From Neorhizobium vignae (lineage in GTDB: Bacteria; Pseudomonadota; Alphaproteobacteria; Rhizobiales; Rhizobiaceae), in assembly GCF_000732195.1 (NCBI RefSeq), contig NZ_JNNU01000009.1, positions 62,001 through 126,000 on the forward strand: DNA of 64,000 nucleotides. The letters are read 5' to 3'. A model generated the notes under the pieces. That model had not been told where the DNA came from. It did not search any database and worked only from the letters and a program-made list of their open reading frames with translations. Shown here one piece after another: positions 1-8,966 of this stretch (positions are counted from its first letter, which is position 1; each line of letters begins with the position of its first letter). Made by a program: the position numbers and the translations under genes.

Positions 1-201
1 AATCAGGGCATCTCCGAACACGGTCGGCACCACCCCGCGCGTCGTGCGCTCGAAGAGAGGAACGCCATAGCTGTCCTCCAGCCGCTTCAGCATCCGCGTG
101 ATCGCCGGCTGCGTCATGTTCAAGGCCGTGGCGGCCGCGCCGAGGCTGCCGCGCCGCGCGCATTCCAGAACGATTTGAGCCGAGCGTACATCCAAAGTCA
201 T
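1..201 (-). CDS. LysR-family regulator, N-terminal part only
   Basis: Only the first 67 codons lie in the window; the gene runs off the left edge. The protein opens with MTLDVRSAQIVLECARRGSL and shows the LysR winged-helix pattern: a GSLGAAATALNMTQPAIT helix-turn-helix near residues 18-35, then RMLKRLEDSYGVPLFERTTRGV. The start chosen at 201 lies 125 bp from the divergent decarboxylase/dehydrogenase gene, the usual arrangement for a LysR activator and its target, so I infer that it controls the mandelate-like cluster. Effector unknown because the ligand domain is outside the window. Confidence 0.88.
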   Translation of the reverse strand, partial: MTLDVRSAQIVLECARRGSLGAAATALNMTQPAITRMLKRLEDSYGVPLFERTTRGVVPTVFGDALI

Positions 202-326
202 GCCTTGATGTAATGGATTCTTGGAAATTCTTCAATTCCAAGATGGGGCGCTATCTGCGACACTTCCCACGACAAGATATGCGCTCAGGGTGGCAACCCT
301 GAAGGCCGGGAGGAGGCCTCGAAGCT

Positions 327-3300
327 ATGAACAAGATGTCGCTGGATTTCCTGTCCGGCAGCACGAAGCTGCGTGGACAGACGGTAAGCGAGGCGGTTTT
401 CGATTTTCTGAGGCAGAAGGGCATCGACCGGATTTTCGGCAATCCGGGCTCCACCGAACTGCCGATGTTCGTCAACGTCCCCGAAGACTTTTCCTATGTG
501 CTCGGCCTGCAGGAATCGATCGTCGTCGCGATGGCGGACGCCTATGCGCAGGTGAGCCGCAAGCCGGCCTTCGTCAACCTGCATTCCGCCGCCGGCCTCG
601 GCCATGCGCTCGGCAATATCTACACGGCCTATCGCAACCGCGCGCCTCTCATCATCACCACCGGCCAGCAGAGCCGCGAGCTGCTGCCGCACGATCCGTT
701 CCTGTTTGCCGAAAGCCCGACCGAGTTTCCAAAGCCCTATGTGAAATGGGCCTGCGAACCGGCTCGCGCAGAAGACGTGCCGGCAGCGATTGCCCGCGCC
801 TACTATATGGCGATGCAGGCGCCGCGCGGCCCGGTCATGGTCTCGGTCCCCTTGGGCGACTGGCAGGCACAGGCAGCCCCGATCGCCATCCGCGACGTGG
901 AAACGGTGATCAGTGCGCCGGCTTCCGCGATCGACGACCTCGCCCGCCGGCTGAACGACGCCCGCGAGCCGGTGCTGGTCGTCGGGCCGGGCGTCGATAT
1001 CGACAATGCCTGGGATGCCACGGTGCGGCTGGCGGAAATCCTGCAGGCGAAGGTGTGGGTAAGCCCGCTTTCGTCGCGCTGCAGCTTTCCGGAACGCCAT
1101 CCGCTGTTTGCTGGCTTCCTGCCGGCCTTCCAGCCGAAGCTCGCGAACTGCCTGCATGGCGCAGACCTCGTTCTGGTGCTCGGCGCGCCGGCCTTCACCT
1201 ATCATTTCGCAGGCTCCGGCCCGGATATCCCGGCTGGCGCCGAACTCTGGCTGATCACCGACGATCCGGCCCAGGCGGCGAGCGCCATCGTCGGCAACGC
1301 CATGGTCTCGAACCTGCGCGCCGCCACCGAAAGCCTCGTCTACCGCCTGCGCTGCCGCCCGCAGCGCACCGGCGGCCCGGCCCGCACCATTCCAAGCCTG
1401 AAAACGCCGAAGGGCATTACCCAGGAATTCTTCTACCAGACGCTCGCCGACGTCCGCTCGCCGGACAGCATCGTGTTCGAGGAAGCCCCAAGCGGCCGTG
1501 ACGCGCTGCACGACTTCTTCCCCATCGAACGGCCCGGCGGCTTTTTCGCCACCGCCAGCGGCGGGCTCGGCTATGCCCTGCCCGGCTCGGTCGGTGCCGC
1601 TCTGACCAGGCCGGAACATCCGGTCATCGCCGTGATCGGCGACGGATCGAGCCTCTATTCCATCCAGTCGATCTGGTCAGCCGTCGAATACGATGCCGAT
1701 CTCATGATCGTCATCCTCAACAACGGCGGCTACAAGGTGCTGAAGGCGATTGCCGAGCGTAGCGGCTCCGGCCGTATCGACGGGGTCGATATCGGCCACA
1801 TGGATTTCGTGCAAATCGCCGAGGCGCAGGGCTGCAAGGCCGTTCGCTGCGAAAAGGGCGATGAACTGTCGTCATGCCTACGGGACCTTCTCAAGATGAA
1901 GGGGCCGCGGCTTTTGGAAATCATGCTATCCGAGGAGGAGACTGAAATGAATGTCGCTGTCAGAAACGAACAGATCCTGAAAACCCCCGAAAAATTCTTC
2001 ATCGGCGGGGAATGGGTCGCCCCGCTCGGCACCAACAAGCTCGACGTCATCTCGCCGGTGACCGAAGAAGTGCTGATGAGCTATCCGGAAGCCAGCAATG
2101 CCGATATCGACAAGGCCGTTGCCGCCGCCCGCGACGCCTTCGACAACGGCCCGTGGCCGCGCATGACCTTCAAGGAACGCGCCGGTTACCTGCGCAAGGT
2201 CGCGGACCTGCTCACCGCCCGCCTCGACGAGATCGCCAATGCCTGGACCACCCAGGTCGGCGCGCCGATCTTCCTGACCAAGAAGCTGGTCGGCCAGAAC
2301 CCCGGCCTTTTCAACTATTATGCCGGCCTGATCGAGAACGACGAGTTCGTCGATCAGCGCAAGCGTGCCGATGGCGGCGAAGTCCGCGTCGTGCGCGAGC
2401 CGGTCGGCGTCTGCGCCGCGATCACGCCGTGGAACGCGCCAATGGTGCTCCTCAACTACAAGGTCTCGGCAGCGCTTGCCGCCGGCTGCACGATTGTCGC
2501 CAAACCGTCGCCGGAGACCCCGCTGGACGCTTACCTTCTGGCCGAGTGCATCGAACAGGCCGGGCTGCCCAAGGGCGTCTTCAACCTCGTTCCGGCCGGC
2601 CGCGAAGGCGGCGATTACCTCGTCCGCCACACGGGCATCGACAAGGTCTCCTTCACCGGCTCGACCATCGCCGGCAAGGCGATCGCCGCAGCCTGCGCAG
2701 ACCGTCTGGCCCGCGTCAGCCTGGAACTCGGCGGCAAGTCCGCGGCCGTTCTTCTCGACGATGCCGACTTCGCCAAGGCGCTGCCGGCGCTGATGGTCTA
2801 TTCCATGCCGATCACCGGCCAGGTCTGCTTCTCGCTGACCCGCATCCTGGTGCCGGAATCCCGCAAGCAGGAATTCATCGACCTCTATGTCGGCGCCGTG
2901 AAGAACATCAAGGTCGGCGATCCGGCGGATCCAACCACTCAGATGGGCCCGCTCACAATGGCTCGCCAGCTTGCCCGCGTCGAAGGCTACATCGCTGCCG
3001 GCCGCGCAGGCGGTGCGACGGTTGCCTGCGGCGGCGGGCGCCCGAAGGGCCTCGACCGCGGCTACTTCATCGAGCCGACCGTCTTCACCGACGTGACGAT
3101 GGACATGAAGATCGCCCAGGAGGAAATCTTCGGCCCGGTCGTGTCGATCATCAGCTACAAGGACGATGACGAAGCGGCAAGGATCGCCAACGACACGACA
3201 TATGGCCTGTCCGGCGCCGTCTTCACGGCCAATCCGGAGCGTGGTTATGCGTTTGCCCGCCGCATGCGGACCGGCAGCGTCACCGTCAACGGCATGATCG

Positions 3301-3410
3301 TCGACATCCACCATCCGTTCGGCGGCTTCAAGCAGTCCGGCATCGGCCGCGAAGGTGGTCCGGAAGGTCTCGAAAACTATTTTGAGGTCAAGACGATCCA
3401 TATGGCCTGA
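327..3410 (+). CDS. Benzoylformate decarboxylase-aldehyde dehydrogenase fusion
   Basis: A 1027-residue protein made of two complete enzymes. Residues about 15-535 are a ThDP-dependent decarboxylase of the benzoylformate decarboxylase type: GNPGSTELP at 38-46, Glu63 (LQES) that activates ThDP, His86 in NLHSAAG, and the ThDP/Mg motif starting GDGSS at 438 with NNGGY about 30 residues on. Residues about 541-1027 are an NAD(P)-dependent aldehyde dehydrogenase with FTGSTIAG, general base Glu800 (LELGG) and nucleophile Cys834 (GQVCF), 34 residues apart as in the family. Inferred reaction: arylglyoxylate to aldehyde plus CO2, then to the aromatic acid, in the cytoplasm. In-frame Met541 follows a strong GAGGAG ribosome site, so the dehydrogenase may also be made alone. 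Substrate is inferred; related ThDP or ALDH activities are possible. Confidence 0.88.
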   Translation: MNKMSLDFLSGSTKLRGQTVSEAVFDFLRQKGIDRIFGNPGSTELPMFVNVPEDFSYVLGLQESIVVAMADAYAQVSRKPAFVNLHSAAGLGHALGNIYTAYRNRAPLIITTGQQSRELLPHDPFLFAESPTEFPKPYVKWACEPARAEDVPAAIARAYYMAMQAPRGPVMVSVPLGDWQAQAAPIAIRDVETVISAPASAIDDLARRLNDAREPVLVVGPGVDIDNAWDATVRLAEILQAKVWVSPLSSRCSFPERHPLFAGFLPAFQPKLANCLHGADLVLVLGAPAFTYHFAGSGPDIPAGAELWLITDDPAQAASAIVGNAMVSNLRAATESLVYRLRCRPQRTGGPARTIPSLKTPKGITQEFFYQTLADVRSPDSIVFEEAPSGRDALHDFFPIERPGGFFATASGGLGYALPGSVGAALTRPEHPVIAVIGDGSSLYSIQSIWSAVEYDADLMIVILNNGGYKVLKAIAERSGSGRIDGVDIGHMDFVQIAEAQGCKAVRCEKGDELSSCLRDLLKMKGPRLLEIMLSEEETEMNVAVRNEQILKTPEKFFIGGEWVAPLGTNKLDVISPVTEEVLMSYPEASNADIDKAVAAARDAFDNGPWPRMTFKERAGYLRKVADLLTARLDEIANAWTTQVGAPIFLTKKLVGQNPGLFNYYAGLIENDEFVDQRKRADGGEVRVVREPVGVCAAITPWNAPMVLLNYKVSAALAAGCTIVAKPSPETPLDAYLLAECIEQAGLPKGVFNLVPAGREGGDYLVRHTGIDKVSFTGSTIAGKAIAAACADRLARVSLELGGKSAAVLLDDADFAKALPALMVYSMPITGQVCFSLTRILVPESRKQEFIDLYVGAVKNIKVGDPADPTTQMGPLTMARQLARVEGYIAAGRAGGATVACGGGRPKGLDRGYFIEPTVFTDVTMDMKIAQEEIFGPVVSIISYKDDDEAARIANDTTYGLSGAVFTANPERGYAFARRMRTGSVTVNGMIVDIHHPFGGFKQSGIGREGGPEGLENYFEVKTIHMA
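1931..1949 (+). promoter_or_regulatory. Internal ribosome site and start at the fusion junction
   Basis: CGAGGAGGAGACTGAAATG: a strong Shine-Dalgarno run at 1932-1940 lies 6-7 nt before an in-frame ATG at 1947. In another frame a TGA (1943-1945) ends one base before this ATG, and a further TGA overlaps it as ATGA. This is what an ordinary junction between two operon genes looks like, yet the main reading frame passes through. Confidence 0.7.
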
Positions 3411-3436
3411 GGCCAGCGGGTTTTCATAGTCAACAA

Positions 3437-3469
3437 AAAGGCCGCCGGTTTGATGATCCGGCGGCCTTT
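3437..3469. terminator. Bidirectional intrinsic terminator between convergent genes
   Basis: A perfect 12-bp stem, AAAGGCCGCCGG at 3437-3448 with its complement at 3458-3469, and a 9-nt loop. A-tracts on the left and T's on the right let it work in both directions. It separates the fusion gene from the convergent DUF3237 gene. Confidence 0.85.
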
Positions 3470-3492
3470 CCATTTCTCGGTGGACTGGTGGA

Positions 3493-3960
3493 TCAGAGCA
3501 CTTCGAAAACGCTGATGCGCACAGCACTTGCCAGACGCTCGCCGGTGCCGATGAAGATCGTATGGTTCAGCCAGGCATAGCGCGGATCGCCGGTCTGCAG
3601 ACGCGGCGTTGTGCGCATGTAATAGAGCGCCGGATCGACCGTCTCGCCCGCCGCCAATTTGGCCAGCACGTCTGCCGGCCCATGCCGGAAGCCGAAATTG
3701 CGGATGTCGATCATCGCCCCGTCATGGGTTTCGATCACGTAGCGCGTGTCGAGTTCCGCATACCCGGCGTCATAGACGCTTTGCCAGTCGGCGCCGAGAT
3801 TGAGGACGCGCCCCGAAAGGCGCTCCCCCTCGACCACGCCGCCGATGATCGGGATGATCCGCCATCGGCCGCCCGGGCCGCCTCCCTTCTCGATCGGCGT
3901 CCCGAGTTCGGCGCGGATTTCGCAAAACTGTCTGAGGCTCGGAGCGATCATGTGCGTCAT
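3493..3960 (-). CDS. DUF3237 family protein
   Basis: 155 residues; matches the DUF3237 family by its pattern of an N-terminal CEIRAELGTPIEKGGGPGGR strand, IIPIIGGVVEGERLSGRVLN, a GADWQSVYDAGYAELDTRYV segment and a C-terminal TGDPRYAWLNHTIFIGTG. The family is small beta-barrel proteins of unknown function, often encoded in aromatic catabolic clusters. The start at 3960 shares an ATGA overlap with the stop of the TRAP large subunit, so it is translationally coupled as the last gene of the TRAP operon. An ATG three codons on (3951) is an alternative. No catalytic residues can be assigned. Confidence 0.8.
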   Translation of the reverse strand: MTHMIAPSLRQFCEIRAELGTPIEKGGGPGGRWRIIPIIGGVVEGERLSGRVLNLGADWQSVYDAGYAELDTRYVIETHDGAMIDIRNFGFRHGPADVLAKLAAGETVDPALYYMRTTPRLQTGDPRYAWLNHTIFIGTGERLASAVRISVFEVL

Positions 3961-5252
3961 CTCATCGTTTGCGGCAGCCAGAGCGAGATCACCGGGAACG
4001 CCACCAGCAGGAAAAGCCGGATGATATCGTTGAGAATGAAAGGCATGACGCCGCCGTAGATCGTGGTGATCTTCACGTCCTTCGCAATCGAATTGATGAC
4101 GAAGACATTGATTCCGACGGGCGGCATGATCATGCCGAGCTGGCAGGCGACGACGATGATGATGCCGAACCAGACCGGGTCGAAGCCAAGATGGCCGATG
4201 ACCGGGAACACGATCGGCACGAGCAGGATGATCATCGCCATCTCGTCCATCAAAGCCCCCGCGATCAGGAAAATGACCAGGATCAGCGTCAATGTCCCGT
4301 ATGGCCCGAGATCCATTCCCACCAGCAGTGCCGTCAGCTTCTGCGGCGACTGGGTGATCGCCAGGAAATAGCCGAACAGGATGGCGCCGATCAGCACGCT
4401 GAACAGCGAAACCGACGTCCGGAGCGACTCCACGAGGCTCGCCATAATGGACCGATAGTTCAGCCGGCCGCGCAGCAGGCCGATGACCATGGTCATCAGG
4501 GCCCCGACCGCCGCCGCTTCCGTCGCGGTTGCGATGCCGAGATAGATTACCCCGATGACCGAAATGAAAAGAAGCATGACGGCCCAGACGTCCCGAAGCG
4601 ATGCGAGAGCTTCCCTCAGCTCGAACGGCTTTCCGGGCGGCAACCGCTTGCCGTGGGCGATCAGCACGGTCGCCATGTACATGAAGGTCGCCATGATGCC
4701 GGGGATGATGCCGGCCATCAGCAGCTGCGCGACATCCGTCTCCGTCAGAAAGGCGTAGACGACCATGATCACCGAAGGCGGGATCAGGATGCCGAGCGTG
4801 CCGCCTGCGGCGATGACGCCGGTCGAGGTGGCATCGGCGTATTTCGCCTTGCGCATCTCTGGCAGCGCGATGCGGGTCATTGTCGCGGCGGTCGCAATCG
4901 AACTGCCGCAGATCGCCGCAAATCCGGCGCAGGCGCCGATCGTGGAGAGGGCGAGCCCTCCCCGGAACTGTCCGAGCCACGCATTGCCCGTCCTGAACAG
5001 TTCCCGCGACATGCCGGAATTGGTGGCAAAGGCCCCCATCAGGATGAAGAACGGCACGAGCGTCAGGTTGAAGTCGGTAATGACGCGGATCGGCGATGTC
5101 GTCAGCAGGTTGAGCGCCGGCGACATGCCGCGCATGGCGGCAAAGCCGAATATGCCGACCAGCCCCATCGAAACCCCGAGCGGAACGCGCAGGCCCATGA
5201 GCACGAACATGGCGACAAAGCCGCCGATAGCGACGAGATCAGCAGTATTCAT
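3957..5252 (-). CDS. TRAP transporter large permease (DctM-like)
   Basis: 431 residues, the usual DctM length, with about 12 hydrophobic helices. Typical landmarks are PLGVSMGLVG near residue 25, the FFILMGAFATNSGMSRELF segment, ATMTRIALPEMRK, GTLGILIPPSVIMVVYAF and near the C-terminus GMIMPPVGINVFVINSIAKD. It carries out Na+-driven uptake across the inner membrane together with the small permease and the periplasmic binding protein encoded just upstream. It overlaps both neighbours by 4 nt, showing one operon (binding protein, small, large, DUF3237). The substrate is not shown by sequence; context suggests an aromatic hydroxy acid. Confidence 0.93.
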   Translation of the reverse strand: MNTADLVAIGGFVAMFVLMGLRVPLGVSMGLVGIFGFAAMRGMSPALNLLTTSPIRVITDFNLTLVPFFILMGAFATNSGMSRELFRTGNAWLGQFRGGLALSTIGACAGFAAICGSSIATAATMTRIALPEMRKAKYADATSTGVIAAGGTLGILIPPSVIMVVYAFLTETDVAQLLMAGIIPGIMATFMYMATVLIAHGKRLPPGKPFELREALASLRDVWAVMLLFISVIGVIYLGIATATEAAAVGALMTMVIGLLRGRLNYRSIMASLVESLRTSVSLFSVLIGAILFGYFLAITQSPQKLTALLVGMDLGPYGTLTLILVIFLIAGALMDEMAMIILLVPIVFPVIGHLGFDPVWFGIIIVVACQLGMIMPPVGINVFVINSIAKDVKITTIYGGVMPFILNDIIRLFLLVAFPVISLWLPQTMR

Positions 5253-5749
5253 ACGCCGTGGCCCTCAAGCGGATCGATATCTTCAGGTTCCCGCCGAACG
5301 AAAGGCGAGATCGCGGTGGTGACGACGGCCGATGCGCAGCCGAGCCAGATCAGTCCGATCAATGGCCAGACGGGGATGCGCAGATCGAACGTCGCTTCAT
5401 TGCTCCGATAGGCGCTGGCGAGGCGGAAGGACATCATGTAGGCGAGCATGGCCGTGAAGGCGAGGAGCAGGGCCCAGGCGATGAAATTGAGGATGCGGCG
5501 CCCCCGCGGGCCCATCGGCTCGTAGACCAGGTCGACCGCGATATGCCCGCCGCGATAACCGAGCGACGCCAGGCCCCACATGATGCAGGCGCCGATCAGA
5601 TAGCGCGAAATATCGAAGGAGTCTGGGATCGGCCACGCCAGGACATAGCGGCCGACGGTGGAAGCGACGATCAGGATGGTACACAGCCCCAGCAGGATGC
5701 CTGCCACAAGATCGACCACGTCGCTGAAGCGTTCCAGATAGCGGTTCAT
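5249..5749 (-). CDS. TRAP transporter small permease (DctQ-like)
   Basis: 166 residues with four predicted membrane segments (around residues 15-35, 47-65, 90-110 and 128-150), matching the DctQ family. The start MNRYLERFSDVVDLVAG at 5749 gives the normal DctQ length; the open frame continues upstream without family similarity. The stop overlaps the start of the large permease by 4 nt (ATGA). It bridges binding protein and large permease in the membrane complex. Confidence 0.9.
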   Translation of the reverse strand: MNRYLERFSDVVDLVAGILLGLCTILIVASTVGRYVLAWPIPDSFDISRYLIGACIMWGLASLGYRGGHIAVDLVYEPMGPRGRRILNFIAWALLLAFTAMLAYMMSFRLASAYRSNEATFDLRIPVWPLIGLIWLGCASAVVTTAISPFVRREPEDIDPLEGHGV

Positions 5750-5823
5750 GGACAGCACTCGATGAACGGATGGAAAACGGCGGGCGCCGCGACAGCACCC
5801 GCCTGCGAATGGTCCCGAACGCG

Positions 5824-6843
5824 CTATTTCACGTCGGCGCCGTATTTCTTGAGTGTCTCTTGCAGGCCCGCCCAGGCTGCCTTCGCGTCTATGCCGGCCT
5901 TGGTGGCTGCAGCCTCCCATTCGCCCTGCAGCGAACCTGTCGCCTTTTTCCAGAGGCCCACCTCATCCGGGGTCGGCTTGTAGAGGGTGTGGCCGCCCGC
6001 ATCGATCATCTTCTGGCGCCCGGCCGCTTCCGCATCGGCCCATTTGCTGGCCATCTTCTCGGCCCATTCCGGCGTGCAGTGATCGTCGATCACCTTGCGG
6101 TCGGCGGCGGAAAGCCCGTCGATCTTGGCCTTGTTCATCACGAAGGCAAAGGTTGTGGCGTAGAACGGCAGGTCGAGATGATGCTTGGTCACGTCCTGCA
6201 GACCGAACGTATAGATCGAATTCCAGGGCGAGGCGGTCATGTCGGCACCTCCCTTGGAGATCAGTTCGCGCATTTCGCCCGCCGGCACCTGCACCGATGC
6301 GGCCCCGAGCGAGCTCACCATGCGGGCCATGGTCGCGTGCGCCGGGCGGATGTTCTTGCCCTTGAGGTCGGCAGGAACCTGGATCGGTCCCTTGACGCCG
6401 TGCAGCGTTCCCGGGTCATGCAGATGCACCATGCAGACGTAGACGTCCTTCATTTCCTTCTGGGCGTACTGTCCATACCATTCGTCGAGCGCCCGCGACC
6501 CGCCCTTGGCATTGGCGATCAGGAAGGGAATTTCGCCCGCCGCGATGATCGGAAAGCGCCCTGGCTGATAACCCGGATTGATGAAGCCGATGTCGACGAT
6601 GCCGTCGCGCGCCATGTCGTAATGATCGGGTGCGGCGCCGAGCTGGGAGGCAGGGTATATGGTGATGTTGATGCGCCCGCCGGACGCTTCCTTGATCGAT
6701 TTCGCCCAAGGCTCCATCCCGCCCGGTTGCAGCGCATGGGTGGCGGGGACCCAGTGCGACAATGTCAGTTCCACGTCGGCGGCGTGAGCGGGTGCAGTCA
6801 GCGCCGCGAGGCAGGCCGAAGCGAGCAATGCCTTCAGTTTCAT
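5824..6843 (-). CDS. TRAP transporter solute-binding protein (DctP-like)
   Basis: 339 residues with a Sec signal peptide (LKALLASACLAALTAPAHA, cleavage after AHA near residue 21). The mature part has DctP features: LTLSHWVPATHALQPGG at the start and KNIRPAHATMARMVSSLGA in the middle, where DctP proteins usually carry the substrate-carboxylate arginine. AAAGGAGGAG lies 6-7 nt before the start. It is the first gene of the TRAP operon and is divergent from the FAD oxidase gene across a 730-bp regulatory gap. An organic-acid ligand is known for the family; an aromatic hydroxy acid here is inference from neighbours. Confidence 0.92.
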   Translation of the reverse strand: MKLKALLASACLAALTAPAHAADVELTLSHWVPATHALQPGGMEPWAKSIKEASGGRINITIYPASQLGAAPDHYDMARDGIVDIGFINPGYQPGRFPIIAAGEIPFLIANAKGGSRALDEWYGQYAQKEMKDVYVCMVHLHDPGTLHGVKGPIQVPADLKGKNIRPAHATMARMVSSLGAASVQVPAGEMRELISKGGADMTASPWNSIYTFGLQDVTKHHLDLPFYATTFAFVMNKAKIDGLSAADRKVIDDHCTPEWAEKMASKWADAEAAGRQKMIDAGGHTLYKPTPDEVGLWKKATGSLQGEWEAAATKAGIDAKAAWAGLQETLKKYGADVK

Positions 6844-6930
6844 GTGTTTCTCCTCCTTTGAGATCAGAGGCCGGCGGGGCTCCCTCCCCGCTCCGGCCGA
6901 CGAATATCGCGGTCAACCCACCAGGAGAGT

Positions 6931-7122
6931 TCAAGTCCCGGGCAGATCGCCGAAGTCGTTGGAAGTTCCGTGAAAAGACGCGATTGCGCGACGCATAAAA
7001 ACGGCCGGCGAAAGATGCGCCGAAAGGTCGGCGGCGACGCGGCCGCGCGTCATCTCCGCAGCCGGAACCGAACCCGCCATGTCTGTGGCAGAAGCAGCTG
7101 TCCCGGCCAGTGTTGTATACAT
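6931..7122 (-). CDS. Possible 63-residue small ORF, unknown
   Basis: Starts MYTTLAGTAASATDMAG and has a strong GGGAGGAAAT ribosome site directly before its ATG, so it may be translated. No family was recognised, it is Ala/Thr-rich at the start, and its composition gives no clear coding bias. It lies 87 bp upstream of the TRAP binding-protein gene in the same direction, so it could be a leader peptide, the remnant of a lost gene, or chance. Its start overlaps the TTGTATACAT motif. Confidence 0.3.
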   Translation of the reverse strand: MYTTLAGTAASATDMAGSVPAAEMTRGRVAADLSAHLSPAVFMRRAIASFHGTSNDFGDLPGT

Positions 7123-7234
7123 GTATTTCCTCCCGTGCCCGGTCTCCCAAGGTGACGCCGTCCTCCCGACATCGCCTACCCGAACATTCGAATTTCAACA
7201 CATCCGGCCTGAAACAACAAGCTTCCTTTTCGTT

Positions 7235-7244
7235 TTGGATACAA
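7235..7244. promoter_or_regulatory. Candidate operator TTGGATACAA
   Basis: One of a small group of TTG(T/G)ATACA(A/T) sites in this island (others at 7113, 9758 and, as TGGGATACAA, 11498). TTGTATACAA-like palindromes are typical of FadR-subfamily GntR operators, and a FadR-type GntR gene lies at 11694-12509. Binding is inference. Confidence 0.35.
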
Positions 7245-7573
7245 AAAGTCAGGGTTCCTGAGATTTTTTCGATAGGCACTTCAACCGCCGTTCAAACCGT
7301 CTAGAATGTCGCGGCGGCACTTATTGCATACACGGCAGAAGGAATGCGGCAACAAGGCCAGGCTGGAAGGCGCTGGTCCGAAGGAGGGAATGTTCGGCCG
7401 GGAGAAACTGCCCGCCGATCGGTTGGGATACGGTATCGGCGTCCAAAACCGTTCGCGGAAGCATCGGGACGCGCCAAGATTTCCGGCCCGGGTTCCTTTG
7501 AATCCGTAGGCCGGATCGCGCCTCGGGCACGATTATTTCAAGTCATCATTGCGGCATCAGGGAGGAAGAAAAA

Positions 7574-8962
7574 ATGGATGATCTCGTCACGCCGGTCGGT
7601 CAGGCGGTTGCGAAACTCAAGGGCATTCTCGGTGACAGGTTGGTGACGTCGGCCGCCGTCCGCGAACACCACAGCCACGATACGTCGCGGCTGGCCCCTC
7701 ACCTGCCCGATGCCGTCGTTTTTCCGCGCACCGAAGAGGAGGTCCAGGCGATCGTCTCGGCATGTGCTGCGCATGGCGTTCCGGTCGTGCCCTTCGGCGC
7801 GGGATCTTCGATGGAGGGCCACACGATCCCGATCCGCGGCGGCATTTCGCTGGACACCCGCGAGATGAACAGGATCATCGAGATCCGGACGGAAGATCTG
7901 CTGGCCGTCGTGCAGCCCGGCGTCACCCGCAAGCAGCTGAATGTGGACCTGCGCGAAACCGGCCTGATGTTCTCGGTCGATCCCGGCGCCGACGCCTCGA
8001 TCGGCGGCATGGCCTCCACCCGCGGCAGCGGCACCACCTCGGTCCGCTACGGCACGATGCGCGAAAACGTGCTGGCTCTTCGGGTGGTGACACCCGACGG
8101 CGAGGCCATCCAGACCGGCTCGCGGGCCAGAAAATCCTCGTCCGGTTATGACCTGACGCATCTCTTCGTCGGCTCCGAAGGCACGCTCGGCGTCATCACC
8201 GAATTGACGGTCCGCCTGCATCCGATCCCGGAGGCCATTTCATCGGCGATCTGCTCCTTCCCGACGGTCGCCAATGCCGTAGAAGCAGTGATCGAGGCGG
8301 TGCAATATGGCATCCCGGTCGCCCGCGTCGAATTCCTCGATGAGGTGGCGATCGCCTCGACCAACAATTATTCGAAGCTCGACCTGCCGGTCGCCCCCAC
8401 CCTGTTTTTCGAGTTCCACGGCACCGAGGCCTGGGTAAAGGAACAGGCGCAACTGGTCGAGGAGATCACCAAGGGCCATGACGCGATCTCCTTTCGCTGG
8501 ACCGCGGATGCCGACGAGCGCGCCAAACTCTGGCAGGCCCGCCACGATCTCTACTGGGCGACCAAGGCGATCATTCCCGGCTACGAACTCTATACCGGCG
8601 ACATCTGCGTGCCGATCTCGCGGCTTGCCGAAAGCATCGTCGCGGCGCGCGCCGATATCGACGCCTCGTCGCTGAAGGGCCAGATCATCGGCCATGTCGG
8701 CGACGGCAATTTCCACACCGCCTACCTGATCGACCCGAACAATCCGGACCACCTGAGAGAAGCCGACGAGATGGCCGACCGCGTCGTCGAGCGGGCGCTC
8801 GCCGTCGGCGGCACCGCCAGCGGCGAACACGGCATCGGCATCGCCAAGCTCAAGTTCATGCGCAAGGAACACGGCAAGGCGGTGGACGTGATGAAGAAGA
8901 TCAAGGCGGCACTCGATCCGCTGGGGATCATGAACCCGGGGAAGATGGGGGATGCTGGCTAG
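7574..8962 (+). CDS. FAD-linked 2-hydroxyacid dehydrogenase (GlcD/LDHD-like)
   Basis: 462 residues, standard length for the GlcD/D-lactate dehydrogenase family. The FAD-binding half has PVVPFGAGSSMEGH near residues 74-87 and GGMASTRGSGTTSVRYG near 142-158; the C-terminal half has the metal/substrate motif HVGDGNFH near 375 and GEHGIG near 418. It would oxidise a D-2-hydroxy acid to the 2-oxo acid and pass electrons to a quinone or cytochrome. Beside a benzoylformate decarboxylase the natural substrate would be a mandelate, giving the arylglyoxylate; D-lactate or glycolate cannot be excluded. The ribosome site GGGAGGAAG precedes the start. Confidence 0.9.
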   Translation: MDDLVTPVGQAVAKLKGILGDRLVTSAAVREHHSHDTSRLAPHLPDAVVFPRTEEEVQAIVSACAAHGVPVVPFGAGSSMEGHTIPIRGGISLDTREMNRIIEIRTEDLLAVVQPGVTRKQLNVDLRETGLMFSVDPGADASIGGMASTRGSGTTSVRYGTMRENVLALRVVTPDGEAIQTGSRARKSSSGYDLTHLFVGSEGTLGVITELTVRLHPIPEAISSAICSFPTVANAVEAVIEAVQYGIPVARVEFLDEVAIASTNNYSKLDLPVAPTLFFEFHGTEAWVKEQAQLVEEITKGHDAISFRWTADADERAKLWQARHDLYWATKAIIPGYELYTGDICVPISRLAESIVAARADIDASSLKGQIIGHVGDGNFHTAYLIDPNNPDHLREADEMADRVVERALAVGGTASGEHGIGIAKLKFMRKEHGKAVDVMKKIKAALDPLGIMNPGKMGDAG

Positions 8963-8966
8963 GTAG

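Larger units (their letters stand above)
6844..7573. promoter_or_regulatory. 730-bp divergent intergenic region
   Basis: Separates the leftward TRAP operon from the rightward FAD oxidase gene. It holds TTGTATACAT at 7113-7122 and TTGGATACAA at 7235-7244, two copies of a half-palindromic motif that recurs before the O-demethylase gene, and a possible 63-codon small ORF on the minus strand. Otherwise no coding signal was seen. It probably carries both divergent promoters. Confidence 0.55.

Noticed and set aside
285-1619. 444-codon open frame opposite the decarboxylase domain
   Set aside because: No recognisable motif; the plus strand carries intact ThDP and substrate motifs.
3969-5411. 480-codon open frame opposite the TRAP permease genes
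   Set aside because: Antisense shadow of high-GC genes; rich in His, Asp, Arg and Gln with no family pattern, whereas the other strand shows clear DctM/DctQ proteins.
7079-7304. Two 60-codon plus-strand ORFs in the TRAP/oxidase gap
   Set aside because: No ribosome sites or motifs; mutually overlapping in different frames in a promoter region.
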